Assembly (NCBI RefSeq): GCF_950295315.1
Contig: NC_080171.1
Location: 90,579,016 to 90,643,015 of the forward strand
Origin: Erinaceus europaeus
Taxonomy: Eukaryota > Chordata > Mammalia > Eulipotyphla > Erinaceidae
Direction of reading: 5' to 3'
DNA length: 64,000 bases
A program made the position numbers and the translations under genes. The first letter of the stretch is position 1; each line of letters begins with the position of its first letter. The notes beneath the pieces are model-generated. The model was given only the letters and a program-made list of their open reading frames with translations. It did not search any database and was not told the origin of the DNA. Positions 34,046 to 42,478 of the stretch are shown here, piece after piece.

Positions 34046-35159
34046 TATTCCAGTACATGATTTCTGTTTTCTCTGAAATTGCATGACCACTGACACACTA
34101 ATTCATGTCTATTGAGTGAGTCTTTCCAAATGTACATAGGAACTCCAATTATGTGTTCTTTATAAACAACATCATAATTTTTACTGAAATTTATCTCTGT
34201 ATATCAGAATATCAGAGATATTCTGTATATCTGTACAGATATCTCTGTATATCAGAGATCAGGCTTTGTGATGCCTGATCTAAGAACTCTGAAAACTGTA
34301 TTTCCTAGACAATTTTATCAACTGAATTTCTACTAGAATTTGCCAGTGAAAGGCTTTGGAAAAAAGATAATTTTCAGTGTAACATCTTTAAGTGAGTATT
34401 ATTAGTTCTCTATTAAAAAATATGAGGGACTTTATGATTTGCAACAGTAAGTTCATACATTTTTATCACTTTGCATTATTTTGAAGTTTATGGCAATTGC
34501 ATAAATAAGTCATAGCAAATGTTTTACAAATATTTCATGGAATTTACCTAGGAAATTTACCATGGAATTAGTACGTAAACTGCTTATACTCATGAAATTA
34601 GAAATGGATAATGTGGTGTTTGAATTAGAAACTGGTAGAGGCTCATACTGAGTTGTTAATTTTTTTTCCAAAGAAAAAGAGGTAAGAGGTCTCATAATCC
34701 TCATATTTCCAAATATTTCTTGAGGTAGTCTGGTGCTTAGACTATGTTAAAGAAATTTCTCGACTTCTGGGAGGCATAGTTTAAGGAGTAGCTACAATTA
34801 GACTTTCGCTGTCCCTGATACAACTATTAACCACAGTAAGTGATAGAACTGGACTCATAATTTACAGATGAAAAAAAGTCTACAGCCTCAGGTGGGTGCT
34901 GGTGCATGCGGCTGGGGAAACAGGAGTAGGTTGGAAGACATGAAAGCTCTGGGCTGACTATGCTCAACACTTGGCTGTGCCAACACCTGGCCGTGCCATC
35001 TTGTACATCTATGCTCAACACCTGGCCATGCCATCTTGAATAACACAACAGACTTTCCAGAAGAAAAGAAATTAGAGCTTAAAACCTCTCAGTCTTTAAT
35101 TCAGGGTTCTTATTTTTATTATTATTATTTTGGTGAGTGTTCACTTTGTTTTTTTCTAA
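34046..35159. other. Unassigned sequence with a palindrome and a short tandem repeat
   Basis: A 16-bp perfect palindrome (atatctgtacagatat) lies at 34,227-34,242 inside a TATC-rich patch. An imperfect repeat of 'ctatgctcaacac..tggcc' occupies 34,957-35,040. No gene recognised. Confidence 0.4.
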
Positions 35160-35336
35160 GTTGAGTTTAAGACAAAGACAAAACTCAGCCCATAAGATAG
35201 CTCAAAACACCACCACTACCCCCTACCACCACAGATTCAAATAATTGTAAAGCAAAGAACACAACAGCACCATCTGTTGGCCAACAATAACCAACACCAT
35301 ACATGTGAAAGCAAAGAAGCAAAAGTAATAAATAGC

Positions 35337-36260
35337 ATGTCACATCAAACAGAGAGAAGCAAATCAGAGGAACTCTAAAAAATTCCAGATACAGAGAGTC
35401 TATCAGAGACAGACTATAGAAATCTTATGAGAATTCTACAAGATTATAAGGAAGAGTTGAGAGAGCATTTTACTTTGGAATTTGATAAGAAGCTATCAAG
35501 CATGAAAGAAAAACTTAAAGCAGAGTTTACTAAATAGTTAAACAACATGGAGAAAAAATTTCAAATAGAACTACAAAGACTAAAAGACATTTTTAGTGCA
35601 GTTAAATCTCAGGTAGAAAGCTTAGGAAATAGACTCACACATGCAGAAGAAAGAATTTCCAATCTAAATGACACAATTAGTCCACTCTTTCAATTCAGAG
35701 ATGAGGGAGAGGGAAGGTTTAGAAAGAATGAAGCTACTCTGTGAAATTGCAGACTCCATAAAAAGGAAGTAGATCGGGTCAAAGGTCCAGAGGTAATTTT
35801 CAGAGAAATTTTAGATAAAAATTGTACCTCACCTAAGAAAATCTCAAAACATACCTATTTTGGAGGCAGATCAATCACTCAGGTTCATAAATCCAAAACA
35901 ACCAACACCAAGGTACATTGTTGTAAAATGATCAAAACTCAACACAAGGAGAAAATTTTTTCAGGCTGCTAGGGAAAGAAGCTACATACAAAGGGAGAGA
36001 TATCAGACCTTCAGAAGGTTTTTCTTCACAAACTCTAGAGGCAATGAGAGAATAGAATGACATATTCAAGGCACTAAAGGAGAGAGAATTTATATCCTGA
36101 AAAATTATTCTTCATGTATGAGGGAGAAATAGAGGTATTCTCAAATATTCAAAAATTAAAGAAAATTGCCACAATCAACCCTGCCTTACAAGAGATACTG
36201 AATGGAGTCTTATAGGAAAGGAGGAAACATAGGAACACATGTTCTCAGTGAGGTGAACAG
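35337..36260 (+). pseudogene. Old L1 ORF1 remnant
   Basis: The putative ATG at 35,337 meets a stop after 13 codons. Coiled-coil coding is readable at 35,547-35,744 (MEKKFQIELQRLKDIFS...). RRM/C-terminal wording follows to ~36,260 in several frames. Confidence 0.75.
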
Positions 36261-36386
36261 CAGTAGACTAGAAACAAAAACACAAAAGTAGGAAAGAAGA
36301 ACTAGCAAAGATGAAAGGGAATTAAGAGACAAAGAAGCTCTATCAAATGTTTGTTAGTCAAGATCAACTTAAAAAAAAAAGGATTT

Positions 36387-36670
36387 GGGGAGTTGGGCTG
36401 TAGCGCAGCGGGTTAAGCACAGGTGGAGCAAAGCACAAGGACCAGCATAAGGATCCCGATTTGAACCCCGGCTCCCCACCTGCAGGGGAGTCTCATCACA
36501 GGTGGTGAAGCAGGTCTGCAGGTGTCTATCTCTCCTCCTCTCTGTCTTCCCCTCCTCTCTCCATTTCTCTCTGTCCTATCCAACAATGACAACAACAATA
36601 ATAACTACAACAATAAAACAACAAGGGCAACAAAAGGGAATAAATAAATAAAATAAATTAATAAAAAAAA
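36387..36670 (+). mobile_element. Full-length tRNA-derived SINE inside L1
   Basis: 'ggggagttgggctgtagcgc' head with A box tagcgcagcgg, a mutated B box (gatttgaaccc), the canonical body, AAC/AAT blocks and an A-rich tail. Likely TSD around the A-rich 'aaaaaaaaggattt' / 'aaaaaaaagattttt'. Confidence 0.9.
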
Positions 36671-36869
36671 GATTTTTCTAGATACACAATGCTAGGTATT
36701 ACATACATGGTTACCACAAAACAAAACAGGGAACAGAGATTTACTGAAAACACAAGAAAAATCACTGAGACATTCACTACAGAAACTCATCCACACAATA
36801 GGTTAGATAGAAGCAAATGGACAAAGACTCAACAATTTAAAATAAACTCAAAACAAAAATCAGAATGGA

Positions 36870-37761
36870 CATAAGTAACCCATATATATCAATAATCACC
36901 TTAAATGTGAATGGCCTAAATTCATCCATCAGGACTCAGAGTAGCTAAATGGATTAATGAATAGGATCTATCTATTGTATGTCTTCAGGAAACATACATC
37001 CAAACAAAATACAAATGGAAAATGAATATAAGAGGTTGGAACAAGATGTTCCAAGCTAATAACTCACAGAAAAGGGCAGAGACAGCTATTCTATTCTCTA
37101 ATAAAATAGACTTTCAGGCAAAGAAAGTAATCAAAGACAGAGAAGGACATTACATAAAGGTTCAATCCAACAAGAAGATAAACCATCATTAATATATATG
37201 CCCCCAACTTAGGAGCACCCAAATATATAAAACAAACACTTAATGAATTCAAGAGAGACACTGATAGCAGCACAATAATAGTAGGCAATTTCAACACACC
37301 ATTCACAGCAAGAGACAGAATATCTGGACAAAAAAATCAATAGAGAAACAGCAAACAAATGAAACCATAAATGAAATGGACCTAATACAGAACTTTTCAT
37401 CCCAGAAGTACACATTCATCCCAAATAGATACACATTCTTCTCAAGTACACATGGGACATTTACAAGGATTAGCCATATGCTGGGCCACAAAGACAGTCT
37501 AAACAGATACGTAAATATTAAAATTATAAAATGCATACTCTCAGACCACGAAGGCATGAAAGTAAAAATCAATCAAAAAGGAAAAGAAATTTCCCCAAAG
37601 CCTGGAGACTAAACAGTATGCTGCTGAACAATAAATGGGTCATTGAAGAGATCAAGAAAGAAATTAAGAATTATCTCAATACCAATGTAAATGAAGAAAT
37701 CAGTTACCAGACCCTATAGAGTGCAGCAAAAGCAGTGCTGAGAGAGAAGTTCATAACAATA
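36870..37761 (+). pseudogene. Old L1 ORF2, N-terminal endonuclease part
   Basis: Endonuclease-like wording in broken frames: 'atgtgaatggcctaaattc' (N-V-N-G-L), a G-N/D-F-N-T site near 37,283-37,300, and an SDH-like site near 37,540. Ends where the ERV inserted. Confidence 0.8.
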
Positions 37762-37767
37762 CAGGCC
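37762..37767 (+). repeat. ERV target-site duplication, left copy
   Basis: caggcc; the right copy is at 42,943-42,948. Across the two copies the L1 sequence reads through continuously, which proves the insertion. Confidence 0.95.
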
Positions 37768-37888
37768 TGTTGGGTAGTATGCCACCTCCCCCTGGCTTCT
37801 GCTTAACCATATGCCTATATAGGGATTTACTGATACCATTCAAAGCTTTGGTCTATTTACATAAATCACTTTTACATTTACATAAAGG

Positions 37889-37921
37889 GCATTGGTGGTT
37901 CAGTGATAGGATTCTCGCCTG
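37889..37921 (+). other. tRNA-Gly 5'-half-like sequence in LTR U3 (first copy)
   Basis: Thirty-three bases starting gcattggtggttcagtg match the 5' half of mammalian tRNA-Gly(GCC) with about two differences. The match covers the acceptor strand, D-arm, A box and anticodon-stem start. The 3' half of the tRNA, with the B box, is absent. The tRNA sequence is from memory. Confidence 0.85.
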
Positions 37922-38014
37922 TTCTGCCCCCTCCTTGTCACACTCTGATTTTCACCAGTCACTTTTCTCTCCACCCTCTCTATATCACATCCTGTTTCCA
38001 CCCTACTTGGAGAG

Positions 38015-38042
38015 TATAAAAACAGCTGCTCTTCTGATTAAA
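38015..38042 (+). promoter_or_regulatory. LTR core promoter TATA box and attaaa signal
   Basis: tataaaaa followed 14 bases later by attaaa. The start of R is expected shortly after, by analogy with other retroviral LTRs. The same arrangement is in the 3' LTR at about 42,738-42,765. Confidence 0.7.
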
Positions 38043-38221
38043 GACACTTGGAAATTGCTTTCCGGCTCCGAGAGTTCCAGAGTGTATCTCCTGCGGAAGT
38101 TAGTGCGGCACAAGTTCCTGATCCCTCTCCCACGCAGCAGCCTAGATCGGCTCCAGTTGAGTTCTCTCCAAGCCAGAGAGCACTAGCTCGGGAAGAAGTA
38201 CCCTCAGGCTATCCTGGCATC

Positions 38222-38240
38222 TGGCGCCCGGAACAGGGAC
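38222..38240 (+). other. Primer-binding site, tRNA-Lys3-like
   Basis: Two bases after the 5' LTR comes tggcgcccggaacagggac. This equals the 18-base complement of the tRNA-Lys3 3' end except for one additional G in the middle. Use of tRNA-Lys3 is shared with MMTV and lentiviruses. Confidence 0.88.
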
Positions 38241-38363
38241 ATGTAAGCAGCAGATTTACAAGAAGACATCTTAGACAAGTACACACCTTTTGGGTATCTG
38301 CAATATTGTGTTAAGGCACTGTGATTTTTTTCTTTCTTATTGTTTTCCTGAGATCTCTCCACC

Positions 38364-39013
38364 ATGGAAAATCTTTTCCAAATTCTGCGTTCTTTTTCCA
38401 GTATACAATTTTTATATATCTGGGACATTTTTCTCGGGCTTCACCTTATATCCTGTTGATCATCATAGCAGCTTTTAAGGGATATATAGGGCAACCTCTC
38501 AAAAGGCTTAAGGACCTAGAGGCTGAGGTCCAAGAGATAAAGGAAGTGATCATAGAACTTAACCAGCACCTTAAAAACAAGAAGAAGCAAAGGCCTGTTG
38601 TGATCTTGACCCACCCTAATTCCTCTGCATCTTGCCCTGAGGCCCCTATTTTGGCATCTTGCCCTGAGGCCCCTATTTTGGCAGACACATGTTCGAATTC
38701 TCCTTTGGACTCCACAGCCACTTCTTTGGCCACCCCCATTTTGGCAGACACGTGTCCGGAACCTCCTGCTGCCTCCACAGCTGCTTCTTCACCCACCCCT
38801 GTTTTGACAGACACATGTCTGAATTCTCCTGTAGCCTCCAAAACCACTTCTTCGGCCACTTGTCCAGAAGCTTCCACTTCGGTGACTCCTCCTACCGCTA
38901 CACACTTATCAGAGCAAGTCCACACATTTCCGGTCAATGTTGCCCCCAATAGACAAAAACCTCAGGCCTGGTATCCATATTCTGCCACAGACCTGAAGGA
39001 ACTATGCCAGTAG
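38364..39013 (+). pseudogene. ERV gag-like region, frameshifted and truncated
   Basis: An ATG in good context (ccaccatgg) at 38,364 opens a short frame of about 32 codons with a hydrophobic stretch. The frame then shifts, and a second frame is open to the stop at 39,011-39,013. That frame begins hydrophobic, continues as a charged coiled-coil-like segment (PLKRLKDLEAEVQEIKEV), then a Pro/Thr/Ser/Ala-rich region of tandem repeats. It ends with a segment (QAWYPYSATDLKELC) that resembles the start of a betaretroviral capsid domain. The remaining capsid and the nucleocapsid are deleted. The upstream extension of the second frame begins at GTG, so I do not take it as a start. An N-terminal hydrophobic region recalls IAP Gag, which is targeted to the ER; this is an inference. 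Confidence 0.75.
38627..38869 (+). repeat. In-frame minisatellite in the gag-like region
   Basis: A 27-bp unit is perfectly duplicated (38,627-38,653 and 38,654-38,680). Three 63-bp units follow (38,681-38,743, 38,744-38,806 and 38,807 to ~38,869), the third partly diverged. Both unit lengths are multiples of three and keep the frame. Confidence 0.93.
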
Positions 39014-39850
39014 GCGGAGCTCCAAGACTCCTTACCGAGATTGATGCCTTAGCATTTATGGTTCACCAAGGAAGAAACAGATCAGTTCAGGTCTTAGGAA
39101 GGGAACCAGATTCAATCATTCTTCCCTTTTCTCTCACAGATACAGAATGGCTCATACGCCACCATTCTCGTTTTGCCATAAGTTTAATGGGTTTTCCAGG
39201 ACAATTAGATAATCATTTTCCCTCTAATAATTTGATAGCTTCTTTACCTCTGTTGCCTCTACTAGTACCTAAACTTTTCTCTCAAGATCCCATCCCCTCT
39301 GCTCCTACAGTGTTCACTGATGGTGGAAAAAAGGGAGCTGCTGCCCTTATATATTATCCAGACCAGCAATACCCCAAACCTCTCTTTACTGAACTTCCTC
39401 ATAATTCCCCTCAGTACAAAGAACTTTATGCTGTTTTCCTTGCATTAAAAGCTGTACCAGAATCCTTCAACCTTTTTTCTGACAGTGTGTATACTGTTAA
39501 CTTACTTCCATGGCTTGCTCGATCTTATGTAAGAATTGATGACAACCCACTTTCTCCTCTTTTAATTCAAATTGCCTCTATGCTCTGTTCTTGAACCCAT
39601 CTACTGTATGTTCAGCACCTACGTTCCCACAGCCCTCTTCCTGGTCCCCTGTCCGAAGGGAATGCTGCAGCCAACCACCTTGCCTCCACAGGAATTCTCC
39701 TAGCCTCTGTATCTAATCCTGCAGACTTTCATTCCCTAACCCATGTTAATCTTAAAGGTCTTCGAGCTCGATTTCCTGATATTCCTCTGCCACAGTTAAA
39801 ACGTATTCTTGCTACATGTTCCTCCTGTGCAGGTCTAATCAAAACACCTG
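39004..39850 (+). pseudogene. ERV pol: RT connection and RNase H, with in-frame stop
   Basis: From ~39,040 the sequence reads as the last part of reverse transcriptase (thumb/connection wording, TDTEWLIRHHSRFA). RNase H starts at VFTDGGKKG near 39,308. The RNase H acidic residues are visible (FTDG, YKELYAV, FSDSVY), but the final Asp of the usual quartet appears as Asn (EGNAAAN). A TGA at 39,592-39,594 interrupts it in frame, and RNase H wording continues to ~39,700. The integrase zinc-binding part (H-H-C-C: FHSLTH ... CSSC) follows to ~39,850. The RT palm with YxDD is absent. Confidence 0.85.
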
Positions 39851-40603
39851 CTATTCAGACTCTGGGGGGTTAATCCTCGAGGTTTAAAAGCCAACGCTCT
39901 TTGGCAAATTGATGTTACCCACATACCTAACTTTGGCAAACAAAAATATGTGTTCGTCTCAATTGATACCTTCTCTAAGTTTATGTGGGCTACAGCTCAG
40001 ACTGGAGAAAACTCAAAAAAGCTTATAAGCCGTATGCTCTCCTGTTTTGTTGTAATGGGATTACATCTTAAACTTAAAACGGATAATGGACCTGCTTTTA
40101 CCAGCAAACAATTTAAAGATTTTTGTTCCCTCTGGAACATTACTCATACTACAGGCATTCCGTATAATCCACAGGGAAAAGGCATTGTTGAGAGGGCCCA
40201 TCAAACTCTTAAGGCTCAATTAAATAAAGAAAAAGGGGAAATGTACCCCCCTAATATCCAGCTGGCAAAAGCCTTAACTACATTAAATCTCTTTAATATT
40301 TACAAAAACTCAGACCAACCTCCTATAATTCTTCATTTGCAAACACAACCCACCCTCCCAGCTATTAAAGTCAAATGGAAAGACCCACTTGATAAAATTT
40401 GGAAAGGACCTGACCCCCTGTTGACTATGGGGAGGGGTTTCGCATGTATTTTTCCACAAAATTACTCCAAGCCTGTTTGGGTTCCTGCCCGCCATGTCTG
40501 GCAATACCCACATGATGGCGCTGATATCCCTGAAGAACAAGAAACACTGCAAGAAGACTGGCTGCAAGAGGACTGGCTACAGGATGCACCCCAGGATCCA
40601 TAA
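39851..40603 (+). pseudogene. ERV integrase catalytic core and C-terminal domain
   Basis: Integrase inserts retroviral DNA in the nucleus. The catalytic D,D(35)E triad is intact: Asp at 39,911-39,913 (QIDVTH), Asp at 40,082-40,084 (KTDNGPAF) and Glu at 40,190-40,192 (GIVERAH). The C-terminal domain with WKGPDPLL and VPARHVW follows, and the frame stops at 40,601. The frame differs from the upstream zinc-binding part across a run of six G at ~39,864-39,869, so one indel there separates them. A duplicated EDWLQ ends the protein. The core is open and well preserved, but no start codon or upstream frame supports its expression here. Confidence 0.9.
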
Positions 40604-42269
40604 TACAGCATGGCAGAATCAAAAAAAAATCTGATTCACAGAACTCTTCCCCCCCCCCCCCCGAATGAATGTCTTATGCTATGACTGGCCAGTTGTGTTT
40701 TGTGAGTGAGTGAGTGTGTGAAAAAAAAAAATTGAATGAGTTGAGTGACCAAAATTTTTGTATGACCCATTGTGCTCGGAGTACTCTGAAAGTTAACTGA
40801 CTTTATATAAAACGGCTGGACGCAGCCATGGTTTCTGGAGATGTCCAGAAACAGTCCACAAATTGTTCATTCCCTCTTTTGATTTCTTTTTTAAGTCTTG
40901 ATATCAATATGAAATGTTTAGTCTTAAACTGTGTGAGTAAAGATGGTTCAACTATGACAGTAGATCTAAATTCACATTTGAAATGATATGTCTTATTTAC
41001 AAGTTTTTCTTCTCCTGTGTGTTATAAACTATATGTTTAATATGCGTGTTTCAAGTTTGGTAAACATTAACTTAACAGTTAAATTGTAACTTCAAAGCTA
41101 CATTTTTACGAGAAGAGGTAAAATCAATTCATTTAAGTGAGTGTTTAAGGTAAAACTCTAAATATTCAATGTGACAATTCATCATCTCCTAAGTTAAAAT
41201 ACAAATCCTCTATACAGGACATTTTTGGAGGGCCCCCAAAAATGTCCTGTAAGCTATCTTGTGGAAATTAATCCACAACAAATTTGGAATCAATCCGATA
41301 TTGTAAATGTACCAAAAAAAAAAAAATTGTCACTAAAATGTGTTAACTCTAGTAACCTGAGTTTACCAATGTAAAAATAGTTAAGAATCAATATATGTGA
41401 CTTAAATTCGGTATGAAAATTTTGCTATATAAAGACTGCTACATGAGGTCACATAAGATGACCTTTACACGAAATTATAAAGATACCTAAACCAATTATA
41501 ATCATTGAGTTATCAATTGTAGTAAACTTCTAATTTGTTACAAAGTTTTTTCATAAGTAATTGACTACAGCTATGACAAGCCTTCGCATAAAGAAGCATC
41601 TGCTCATATAGAATCCCCAGAAATCCATCTTGGACCCCTGACCTCTGACATCACCCACAATTACAGCCATCCCCAGAAACCCATGATGTGACCTGACACG
41701 ATCTGCAGAACCTGATTCACAGACTCCAAAGAACAAGACTTTCCTACTGCCTTTCTCTCAACCATCGGTGTCTGCTCTTCCTGCTTCTGTTTCGCCCACC
41801 ATGTTTTGGCGGTTCCAGGTCACTCTCTACAGAGAAGAAAAGTTCCAGTGGCTATCCTCCTCCATCAAGATAGACGTGTGGCATTTATTTCCTGGCCGTT
41901 GACATTGGACTGATGCTTCTATAGAACTTGCTGGACACTCCTTTTATACTGCTGGACTTCTTGAAGAATGACTGTAGCAGTTCATTGAACTTTCTGCCAG
42001 ATGACTCGGGATTTTGCAATGCCAGATCACCCCTCTAGCCCCTCGGCTTATCAGGCCCCCACTCCTCCACCCATCAGGCTCACTCTGTCTCTTGCTACTC
42101 TTATCCCTCCCTGTCTTGTGCTAGTTCTTTTTGAAGACACTTACACACTATCATTCTGCTTTCTTCCCAACAGGTTTCTGTTCACCCCTACACTGCTATT
42201 CCCCTGACAGAGATGAAGCCTTTTACAGACATTGACCCAGTTCTATATGGCCATTAAGTAAGAGGAAGA
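40604..42269 (+). other. ERV 3' non-coding region, no env recognised
   Basis: About 1.67 kb between integrase and the first LTR-like start. It contains a C-run near 40,651, GAGT repeats near 40,702, a strong hairpin at 41,214-41,250 and a pyrimidine-rich stretch ending in cag at 42,171-42,173 that resembles a splice acceptor. No frame longer than ~70 codons exists and I see no envelope motifs. The origin of the sequence is unknown. Confidence 0.6.
41214..41250 (+). other. Perfect 15-bp inverted repeat (RNA hairpin) in the ERV
   Basis: acaggacatttttgg at 41,214-41,228 is the exact reverse complement of 41,236-41,250. The 7-base spacer agggccc allows three more G-C pairs past a one-base bulge. 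It is followed at once by aagctatc. Confidence 0.93.
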
Positions 42270-42478
42270 TGTTGGGGAATTGTGAGGATATGGTTGAGCT
42301 TAGAAGGGCTTGAGCCTGAGGGGTGTGTCAATCCTGTTAGTCTCTCTCTCCACGGAGAGGTTGAGCAAGGAGGGACAGTAGAACCCCCAAAAAGGTGTGC
42401 CTCTTATCAGTCTCCCTGCCTCACAAAGTGCCCCGCACTCCTGATACTATGGCAAATAGTTAAAAAGAAAGGGGGAGA
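42256..42478 (+). other. Vestigial LTR start (second U3-like block) ahead of the real 3' LTR
   Basis: A purine-rich run (aagtaagaggaaga, 42,256-42,269) is followed by tgttggggaattgtgagg. Parts of 42,270-42,440 match, by eye, the beginning of the minus-strand LTR whose U3 starts at 52,470 (shared 'gaattgtgaggata', 'gtctctctct', 'gaggttgagcaagga', 'cctccctgcctcac'-like wording). Confidence 0.7.
42462..42478 (+). other. ERV polypurine tract
   Basis: aaaaagaaagggggaga directly precedes the 3' LTR, as required for plus-strand DNA priming. Confidence 0.92.

Larger units (their letters stand above)
35160..37761 (+). mobile_element. Old L1, first segment (5' UTR end, ORF1, ORF2 start)
   Basis: The oldest large L1 here. 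The left boundary is approximate. ORF1-like sequence starts at ~35,337, and ORF2 endonuclease wording starts at ~36,870 and runs to the ERV insertion. The same L1 resumes at 42,949, then at 44,431, and ends at ~46,255 after an internal deletion near 45,460. It is split by a SINE, an ERV and a young L1. Confidence 0.85.
37768..38219 (+). repeat. ERV 5' LTR
   Basis: Starts TG and ends CA. TATA box tataaaaa at 38,015-38,022; possible poly(A) signal attaaa at 38,037-38,042. The U3 includes a glycine-tRNA-like stretch at 37,889-37,921. It lacks the 12 bases (cactccctccag) present in the 3' LTR just before that stretch. Confidence 0.96.

Noticed and set aside
37889..37921. A functional tRNA-Gly gene in the ERV LTR
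   Set aside because: Only the 5' half is present; the B box, T-arm and 3' acceptor strand are missing, so no tRNA can form.
38321..38363. Upstream extension of the gag-like frame to 38,321 (a 230-codon frame)
   Set aside because: The first codon is GTG, not ATG, and the sequence before 38,364 is untranslated leader in character. The well-placed ATG is at 38,364 in a neighbouring frame.
38446..38949. 167-codon minus-strand frame opposite the gag minisatellite
   Set aside because: Created by the in-frame repeats read backwards (Glu/Val/Gly-rich). The sense strand explains the region.
39950..40603. An independent, expressed integrase gene
   Set aside because: The first codon of the listed frame is GTG inside the catalytic core. 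The domain begins upstream and depends on Gag-Pol expression, which is broken here.
42001..42207. 68-codon frame as a possible env remnant
   Set aside because: Pro/Leu/Ser-rich, with no recognisable surface or transmembrane envelope feature, cleavage site or heptad region.
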